Positions 5,989 to 10,597 of a stretch of DNA of 10,597 nucleotides are shown here, piece after piece. The first letter of the stretch is position 1. Every line of letters starts with the position of its first letter. Made by a program: the position numbers and the translations under genes. The notes under the pieces were generated by a model. That model searched no databases. It saw nothing but the letters and a program-made list of their open reading frames with translations, and was not told the DNA's origin. Source of the stretch: an uncultured Clostridia bacterium (GTDB lineage Bacteria; Bacillota; Clostridia; UMGS1810); assembly GCA_937959315.1 (NCBI GenBank), contig CALGRC010000188.1, positions 1-10,597 of the forward strand. Reading direction: 5' to 3'.

Positions 5989-6246
5989 TTATAGGTTCTC
6001 CTGCAAAAATTCATGTAGCTGCCGCGCAGCCTCGGCTTCGCCATTGCCTGACACCTCTACCGTAATGGTGTCCCCCTGCTTTACTGCCAGCCCCATAACA
6101 GAAAAAATGCGTGTCGCGTCAGCCGATTTCTCACCAAATTTTATAGTAACTGTGCAGCCGCTTTCCTTTGCTTTTTGCACAAATATACCGGCAGGACGCG
6201 CATGAATACCATTTTCATCGGTAATTTGATAGGTGAATGTTTCCAT
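5989..6246 (-). CDS. ptsH: HPr family phosphocarrier protein
   Basis: HPr is the small carrier that receives phosphate from Enzyme I and gives it to sugar-specific EIIA proteins. From ATG 6246 the protein has 85 residues and the motif GIHARPAG puts the phosphoryl acceptor at His15, exactly the family position. A GTG nine bases upstream (6255) is in frame, but it overlaps the Shine-Dalgarno and would place the histidine at 18. The rest matches the HPr fold, including SVMGLAVKQGDTITV. One departure matters: aligned with B. subtilis and E. coli HPr, position 46 is Arg (ATRIF) where those proteins have Ser, the target of HPr kinase in Gram-positive bacteria. Thr45 and Ser49 flank it. Classical HPr(Ser-P)/CcpA repression is therefore unlikely to work through this protein. 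It is the first gene of ptsH-ptsI. Confidence 0.96.
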   Translation of the reverse strand: METFTYQITDENGIHARPAGIFVQKAKESGCTVTIKFGEKSADATRIFSVMGLAVKQGDTITVEVSGNGEAEAARQLHEFLQENL

Positions 6247-6254
6247 ATTATGCA

Positions 6255-6260
6255 CTCCTT
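6255..6260 (-). promoter_or_regulatory. Ribosome binding site deciding the ptsH start
   Basis: AAGGAG on the minus strand is 8 bases before ATG 6246 and overlaps the alternative GTG, so the ATG is the start. Confidence 0.8.
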
Positions 6261-6303
6261 TTTGGATTATCTTTCAACAGTATGCCCGCAATGCCGCCTT
6301 TCC

Positions 6304-6333
6304 ATTACAAATTTTCACAGATGGGGTGTTCAA
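6304..6333 (-). promoter_or_regulatory. Candidate promoter for ptsHI
   Basis: On the minus strand TTGAAC (6328-6333) and TGTAAT (6304-6309) are 18 bases apart, which would give a leader of about 50 bases. The match is partial (4/6 and 5/6), and the region holds no better pair. Its -35 box overlaps the -35 zone of the divergent reductase promoter. I see no convincing CcpA (cre) site here. Confidence 0.35.
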
Positions 6334-6346
6334 ACCGTTAATTTTT

Positions 6347-6355
6347 TGATATAAT
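6347..6355 (+). promoter_or_regulatory. Extended -10 promoter for the aldo/keto reductase
   Basis: TGATATAAT is a perfect TATAAT with the TG extension. The -35 at 17 bases (TGTTCA, 6327-6332) is weak, as is common for extended -10 promoters. Transcription should begin near 6362, 25 bases before the chosen ATG 6387. Confidence 0.55.
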
Positions 6356-6386
6356 AAACAAAATAAATAGAATGGAAGTGGACCCA

Positions 6387-7511
6387 ATGGAATTACGGCA
6401 ATACAAAAATACCAACGACTACATATCGCTGCTTGGGCTTGGATGTATGCGGTTTCCCATGCTTGCGGGCGATACAGATGTCGATTATGCAAAATCACAG
6501 CAAATTGTAGATTATGCCTACCAGCACGGCGTTAATTATTTTGACACCGCTTATCCATATCTTGGCGGTTTTTCAGAAACCTTTATCGGCCGCGCCCTAC
6601 AGAAATATCCGCGCGAAAGCTACTACCTAGCCGATAAAATGCCTGGCTGGTGTGTAAAAAGCATGGCGGATGTGGAGCGCATTTTTGCCGAACAACTGCA
6701 AAAATGCCAGACAGAATACTTTGATTTCTATCTGTGCCATTCCCTTGGGGAAGAGAACTTTAAAATATATGAAGAAATTGATATCATCGGATTTTTAGAC
6801 AAACAAAAGAAAGCGGGGAAAATCCGCCGCCTCGGCTTTTCCTTCCACGATAAACCGGCCTTTTTAGAATACCTATTAACCAAATACGACTGGGATTTTG
6901 CGCAAATCCAGTTAAACTACATGGACTGGACCTTGCAGGATGCCAAACGGCAATATGAGCTTTTGGAAGAACATGGTATCCCTTGTATCATTATGGAACC
7001 GGTGCGCGGCGGAGCGCTGGCAACGCTGAGCAAAGACGCAGCAGCCTGTTTCAAGCAGGCGGAACCCGGATACAGCGTGGCTTCGTGGGCCATCCGGTAT
7101 GCGGCCAGCCTGCCGAACGTGCTGACCGTCTTATCTGGGATGTCCACCTTGGAACAGGTAGAAGACAATGTGGCGACCATGACAAATTTTGTCCCGCTGC
7201 AAGAGGCCGATTACAAAACCATCGAAACAGCGCTGGAAATCTACCGTAAAAATGTCACCATCCCCTGCACCGCCTGCCGCTATTGCATTGACTGCCCGAA
7301 AGGGATTGATATTCCCAGCATCTTTAAAATCAGCAATGAATTTTCACTCAGCAAAGACCGCACCGCCTTTAAAAACCAATATCACGCACTGCCGGAAGGG
7401 CACAGGGCCAACGACTGCATCGCCTGCCGCAAATGCGTCCAGCACTGCCCGCAATCCATAGATATCCCGGCAGAGCTTTCCAAAATTAAAGAGCTGGCGG
7501 CTGCAAAATAA
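6387..7511 (+). CDS. Aldo/keto reductase with C-terminal ferredoxin-like [4Fe-4S] motifs
   Basis: The protein has 374 residues from ATG 6387. That start has GGAAG upstream; an ATG five codons earlier (6372) has no ribosome site and lies only about 10 bases after the predicted transcription start. Residues 10-285 form the aldo/keto reductase barrel with the full catalytic tetrad: Asp53 and Tyr58 (FDTAYPYLGG), Lys84 (LADKMPG) and His118 (FYLCHSL). NAD(P)H-dependent carbonyl reduction is expected in the cytoplasm. The tail carries two Cys motifs: CTACRYCIDCP (294, 297, 300, 303) and CIACRKCVQHCP (344, 347, 350, 354). They probably bind two [4Fe-4S] clusters and would let electrons pass to or from ferredoxin. 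This fusion is familiar in strict anaerobes, but substrates are mostly unknown. It is a single-gene unit between its own promoter and a terminator. Confidence 0.93.
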   Translation: MELRQYKNTNDYISLLGLGCMRFPMLAGDTDVDYAKSQQIVDYAYQHGVNYFDTAYPYLGGFSETFIGRALQKYPRESYYLADKMPGWCVKSMADVERIFAEQLQKCQTEYFDFYLCHSLGEENFKIYEEIDIIGFLDKQKKAGKIRRLGFSFHDKPAFLEYLLTKYDWDFAQIQLNYMDWTLQDAKRQYELLEEHGIPCIIMEPVRGGALATLSKDAAACFKQAEPGYSVASWAIRYAASLPNVLTVLSGMSTLEQVEDNVATMTNFVPLQEADYKTIETALEIYRKNVTIPCTACRYCIDCPKGIDIPSIFKISNEFSLSKDRTAFKNQYHALPEGHRANDCIACRKCVQHCPQSIDIPAELSKIKELAAAK

Positions 7512-7517
7512 AGTACA

Positions 7518-7547
7518 AAAAAAGGGAATCTTCAGATTCCCTTTTTT
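7518..7547. terminator. Bidirectional rho-independent terminator
   Basis: A perfect 13-bp stem (AAAAAAGGGAATC with GATTCCCTTTTTT) and a TTCA loop. The six A and six T residues at its base give a U tract in both directions, so it should end both the reductase transcript and the leftward-running leu operon, whose last stop is at 7558-7560. Confidence 0.88.
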
Positions 7548-7557
7548 ATTTCTTGTA

Positions 7558-8613
7558 TTACAGGGCAGCAACCACTAGATTGCCCATTTCCACCGTAGAT
7601 ATGGCCTTGCCGCCGTTGGCAATATCTACGGTGCGGTACCCGCCCTGCAAAACCTTTAACACAGCAGCCTCTATGCAGGCAGCCTCCGCATCCAAATCAA
7701 AAGAATAACGCAGCATCATTGCCGCAGATAAAATGGTTGCCAACGGGTTGGCGATGGATTTCCCCGCGATATCCGGCGCGCTACCATGGATTGCCTCATA
7801 CATACCAAGCTTGCTTTCCCCCAAGCTGGCAGAAGGCAGCATCCCGATAGAACCGGTTACCATGCTCGCTTCGTCAGAGAGGATATCGCCAAACATATTG
7901 CTGGTCACAATTACGTCAAACTGCGATGGGTCGCGCACCACCTGCATAGCGGCGTTGTCAATGTACATAAAATCCAGCGCGACCTCCGGGTAGCCTTCTG
8001 CTACCTTGCGCACTACCTTACGCCACAGCCGGGAAGTATCTAAAATATTGGCCTTATCTACACAGGTCACTTTTTTATTCCGCTTCATGGCAATGTCAAA
8101 CGCCCGCACGGCAATCCGCCGGATTTCCTCTGCGCTGTACCGTTCAGTGTCATAGGCAGTATCCCCGTCTGTTCCACGGTCACCAAAATAAATGCCGCCG
8201 GTCAGCTCGCGCACCACGCAGATATCAATGCCTTTTGACCAAATGCTTTCTTTTAACGGGCAGGCGTCCTTTAAAGGCTCATACAGCACTGCCGGGCGCA
8301 GGTTGGCATACAGCTTCAGCTCCCCGCGCAGCCCCAGAAGCGCCTGCTCAGGGCGTACACCAGTGCCCAGGTTATCCCATTTAGGGCCGCCCACCGCCCC
8401 CAGCAGCACACTGTCGCTTTCCTTGCAAACCTTCAGCGTTTCATCCGGCAATGCCGTGCCGGTAGCGTCTATCGCACAGCCGCCCGCCAAAAGCGTATGA
8501 TAGCGGAAGGTATGGCCAAATTTTCCCCCAACGGCATCCAGTACCTTGATCGCTTCGTCAACCACCTCCGGGCCAATGCCGTCCCCCTTGATGACTGCCA
8601 GTTGAAATTCCAT
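7558..8613 (-). CDS. leuB: 3-isopropylmalate dehydrogenase
   Basis: LeuB oxidises and decarboxylates 3-isopropylmalate to 4-methyl-2-oxopentanoate with NAD in leucine synthesis; the homologous step in the citramalate route turns 3-methylmalate into 2-oxobutyrate. The protein has 351 residues, normal for the family. Visible motifs are IKGDGIGPEVV (8-18), LLGLRGELKLYANLRP with Arg96 and Arg106, VRELTGGIYFG with Arg135 and Tyr142, VDKANIL with Lys187, YIDNAAMQ with Asp219, SNMFGDILSDEAS with Asp243 and Asp247, and GSAPDIAGK (277-285) for NAD binding. No key residue is missing. AAAGGGGG precedes the ATG. It begins 14 bases after leuD and is the last gene of the operon, followed at once by the bidirectional terminator. 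Confidence 0.97.
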   Translation of the reverse strand: MEFQLAVIKGDGIGPEVVDEAIKVLDAVGGKFGHTFRYHTLLAGGCAIDATGTALPDETLKVCKESDSVLLGAVGGPKWDNLGTGVRPEQALLGLRGELKLYANLRPAVLYEPLKDACPLKESIWSKGIDICVVRELTGGIYFGDRGTDGDTAYDTERYSAEEIRRIAVRAFDIAMKRNKKVTCVDKANILDTSRLWRKVVRKVAEGYPEVALDFMYIDNAAMQVVRDPSQFDVIVTSNMFGDILSDEASMVTGSIGMLPSASLGESKLGMYEAIHGSAPDIAGKSIANPLATILSAAMMLRYSFDLDAEAACIEAAVLKVLQGGYRTVDIANGGKAISTVEMGNLVVAAL

Positions 8614-8627
8614 TGTATATTCCCCCT

Positions 8628-9116
8628 TTAGGTTCCGCTTTTAATGTAATTTACCAGCCCGCCGCTGGAAATGAGCTTTTGCATAAACTCTGGAAAGGGC
8701 TGCGCTTGGAACTGTGCGCCAGTCGTGAGGTTTTTGATAATGCCGGTGGAAAAATCCACTTCCACCTCATCGCCGGCGCCAATGCCCTTTGCCGCTTCCT
8801 CACACTCTAAAATGGGCAGGCCGATATTGATGGCGTTACGGTAAAAGATACGCGCAAAGGTAGCGGCAATTACACAGGAAATACCGCTTTCCTTAATTGC
8901 AATCGGTGCATGCTCCCGCGACGATCCGCAGCCAAAATTCTTATCTGCCACAATGATATCGCCCTTGCGCACCTGCTTTACAAAATCCTTGTCAATATCC
9001 TCCATGCAGTGGCTGGCTAGCTCTTTTGGATCATAGGTATTTAAACACCGCGCCGGGATAATAACATCTGTATCTACGTTATCCCGATACCGAAATACAC
9101 GTCCTTTTGCTATCAT
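8628..9116 (-). CDS. leuD: 3-isopropylmalate dehydratase small subunit
   Basis: LeuD pairs with LeuC to isomerise 2-isopropylmalate to 3-isopropylmalate (and citramalate to 3-methylmalate). The protein has 162 residues, the short form common in clostridia and archaea rather than the roughly 200-residue enterobacterial form. Motifs seen: RDNVDTDVIIPARCL (11-25), KNFGCGSSREHAP (59-71), the substrate-loop signature of the swivelling domain, and FYRNAINIGLP (91-101). AAGGAGG (9125-9131) overlaps the leuC stop and gives a gap of only 13 bases between the genes, so the two subunits are probably translationally coupled. Confidence 0.97.
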   Translation of the reverse strand: MIAKGRVFRYRDNVDTDVIIPARCLNTYDPKELASHCMEDIDKDFVKQVRKGDIIVADKNFGCGSSREHAPIAIKESGISCVIAATFARIFYRNAINIGLPILECEEAAKGIGAGDEVEVDFSTGIIKNLTTGAQFQAQPFPEFMQKLISSGGLVNYIKSGT

Positions 9117-9129
9117 GTCTCTTTCCTCC

Positions 9130-10389
9130 TTAAAGGGTATTTGGGTCGGTGATTTTCCCAGTCAATGCTGATGCTGCCGCCACCGCCGGCGAACAAAGGT
9201 ACACTTCGGAATCTACATGGCCCATCCGTCCGACAAAGTTGCGGTTGGTGGTGGAAAGCGCCCGCTCACCGGCTGCGAGGATTCCCATATGGCCGCCCAG
9301 GCATGGCCCGCAGGTCGGCGTAGAAAAAGCAGCGCCCGCCTGGACAATATCGGTGACAAGCCCTTCCTTGACGGCTTGCAGATACACCGCTTGGCTTCCA
9401 GGGAATACGAGAACCCGCACACCCTTTTTTACCCTTTTCCCGCGCAGAAGTTCCGCCGCAACGCGGATATCAGAAATCCGCCCATTGGTACAGGAACCTA
9501 TCACCACCTGGTCAATGGCTACATCCCCTGCCTCATCCACTGTTTTGGTGTTTTCCGGCAAATGCGGGAAGGCAACCGTCGGCCTGAGCGCCGAAAGGTC
9601 AATCTCGATGACCCGTTCATATACTGCATCGTCATCCGCTTGATAAACCGCATACTCGCGTGTGGCATGCTCGTCCATGTAGGCAATTGTTTTATCATCT
9701 ACCGGGAAAATCCCATTTTTTGCACCCGCTTCAATGGCCATGTTACAAATGGTAAACCGGTCGTCCATTGAAAGGCTTGCCACACCGTCGCCGCAAAATT
9801 CCATCGATTGGTACAGCGCGCCGTCCACGCCGATCATTCCGATGATATGCAAAATCACATCCTTGCCGCTCACCCATTTTGACGGCTTACCGTGCAATAC
9901 AAATTTGATGGCGCCCGGCACCTTGAACCAGCATTTCCCGGTTGCCATCGCAGCGCCCATATCGGTACTGCCCACCCCGGTAGAAAATGCCCCCAGGGCG
10001 CCATAGGTGCAGGTGTGCGAATCGGCGCCGATAATTGCGTCGCCAGCCACCGCCAGCCCCTTTTCCGGGATAATTACATGCTCAATGCCCATTTCGCCCA
10101 CTTCAAAATAATTCTCTATCTGCTTTTCCTGTGCAAACTGGCGGATAAACCGGCATTGCTCCGCCGCCTTGATGTCCTTGTTTGGTGTAAAGTGGTCGGG
10201 AACAATGGCAATTTTCTGTTTGTCAAATACATCCTTTGCCCCGATTTTTGCAAACTCCTTGATGGCCACCGGCGAAGTGATGTCGTTGCCCAGCACCAAA
10301 TCCAGCTTGGCCTCAATGAGCTGCCCTGCCACAACGCTGTCCAGGCCTGCATGCCTGGCAAGGATTTTCTGTGTCATTGTCATACCCAT
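9130..10389 (-). CDS. leuC: 3-isopropylmalate dehydratase large subunit
   Basis: LeuC is the aconitase-like [4Fe-4S] subunit of isopropylmalate isomerase. The protein has 419 residues, the compact clostridial/archaeal length that matches the short LeuD. Start MGMTMTQKILARHAG is typical, and GGGAGG lies 8 bases before the ATG, inside the last codons of cimA. Motifs: IIGADSHTCTYGALGAFSTG (119-138), VVIGSCTNGR with Cys300, and STPTCGPCLGG with Cys360 and Cys363, the three expected cluster ligands. All key residues are present. The gene begins one base after the cimA stop (TAA-T-ATG), showing tight coupling. Confidence 0.97.
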   Translation of the reverse strand: MGMTMTQKILARHAGLDSVVAGQLIEAKLDLVLGNDITSPVAIKEFAKIGAKDVFDKQKIAIVPDHFTPNKDIKAAEQCRFIRQFAQEKQIENYFEVGEMGIEHVIIPEKGLAVAGDAIIGADSHTCTYGALGAFSTGVGSTDMGAAMATGKCWFKVPGAIKFVLHGKPSKWVSGKDVILHIIGMIGVDGALYQSMEFCGDGVASLSMDDRFTICNMAIEAGAKNGIFPVDDKTIAYMDEHATREYAVYQADDDAVYERVIEIDLSALRPTVAFPHLPENTKTVDEAGDVAIDQVVIGSCTNGRISDIRVAAELLRGKRVKKGVRVLVFPGSQAVYLQAVKEGLVTDIVQAGAAFSTPTCGPCLGGHMGILAAGERALSTTNRNFVGRMGHVDSEVYLCSPAVAAASALTGKITDPNTL

Positions 10390-10390
10390 A

Positions 10391-10597
10391 TTATCTGCCT
10401 CCCATCAACTGTTCCATATCTTTAATCAATTTATATTCCATGGAATCGACCAAAGCCGTCCAGCTAGCCTTGATAATGTCGGTTGATACCCCCACCGTCG
10501 TCCAGCTTGTTTTGCCATCGGTTGATTCAATCAAAACCCGCACCGTAGATGCCGTACCCTGCGTATTGATAACGCGCACCTTATAATCGAGCAGCCG
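10391..10597 (-). CDS. cimA: Citramalate synthase (CimA-type 2-isopropylmalate synthase homologue), C-terminal part only
   Basis: Only the last 68 residues are in the window. They read RLLDYKVRVINTQGTASTVR, then VLIESTDGKTSWTTVGVSTD, IIKASWTALVDSMEYKLI, and end at TAA. The pattern LDYKVRV...VRVLIES...TVGVS..II.ASW.ALVDS.EYKL is the regulatory C-terminal domain of the CimA branch, which differs from the GxGADTDI..AS form of LeuA. CimA joins pyruvate and acetyl-CoA to make (R)-citramalate, the entry to 2-oxobutyrate for isoleucine. The catalytic barrel lies outside the window, so the family call rests on this domain. It is the most upstream visible gene of cimA-leuC-leuD-leuB, exactly the enzymes needed for this route. 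The operon promoter is not in the window. Confidence 0.82.
   Translation of the reverse strand, partial: RLLDYKVRVINTQGTASTVRVLIESTDGKTSWTTVGVSTDIIKASWTALVDSMEYKLIKDMEQLMGGR

Noticed and set aside
10341..10358. Perfect inverted repeat CCAGGC-6-GCCTGG near the 5' end of leuC
   Set aside because: It lies in the conserved LeuC N-terminal coding region with no U tract; probably due to codon choice rather than regulation.
9149..10425. Long plus-strand open frames (164, 184 and 177 codons) opposite leuC
   Set aside because: These are antisense shadows of a highly conserved GC-rich coding region and show no domain signature.
10387..10597. Possible leucine leader or T-box ahead of leuC
   Set aside because: There is only one base between the cimA stop and leuC, so no leader fits; any such element would be upstream of cimA, outside the window.

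Overview
The window looks like chromosomal DNA from an anaerobic Gram-positive bacterium of the class Clostridia (Bacillota). Evidence: strong AAGGAGG-type ribosome binding sites with frequent TTG starts, SigA-like promoters, a ptsH-ptsI pair, a ferredoxin-type aldo/keto reductase, the short form of LeuD, a CimA-type synthase, and a DUF5685-plus-J-protein cassette that I associate with clostridia. Genus cannot be read from the sequence. I see no mobile element, CRISPR array, tRNA or rRNA, and no stretch above 300 bases without a gene.

Layout. Positions 1-1602 (minus) hold a three-gene cassette transcribed leftward: a DUF5685 protein, a J-domain/TPR protein with a ten-cysteine tail, and the start of a small membrane protein cut by the window edge. 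Positions 1603-1786 are a divergent promoter region. Positions 1787-3447 (plus) hold a RodA/FtsW-family glycosyltransferase and a GNAT acetyltransferase, ended by a bidirectional terminator at 3442-3474. Positions 3474-4220 (minus) hold a NYN-domain protein with its own promoter. Positions 4339-6246 (minus) hold ptsH-ptsI, with a terminator at 4282-4312. Positions 6387-7511 (plus) hold a single-gene aldo/keto reductase with two C-terminal iron-sulphur motifs, ended by a bidirectional terminator at 7518-7547. Positions 7558-10597 (minus) hold cimA(partial)-leuC-leuD-leuB, tightly packed and reading cimA first.

How the genes work together. HPr and Enzyme I are the general phosphotransferase components and would serve sugar permeases encoded elsewhere. 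CimA-LeuCDB together suffice to turn pyruvate plus acetyl-CoA into 2-oxobutyrate for isoleucine; LeuCDB also serve leucine. RodA belongs to cell-wall elongation. The DUF5685/J-protein cassette has no known function.

Most of the window is ordinary core metabolism. Four points deserve attention. (1) The RodA homologue has Ala where the family has the proposed catalytic Asp (HTDFIF to HTAFIF). (2) The DUF5685 protein carries two Asp-rich motifs laid out like those of squalene/phytoene synthases. (3) The J-protein beside it has an unusual cysteine-rich tail. (4) HPr has Arg in place of the regulatory Ser46. No wholly new system is proven; the DUF5685 cassette is the best candidate for undescribed biology.
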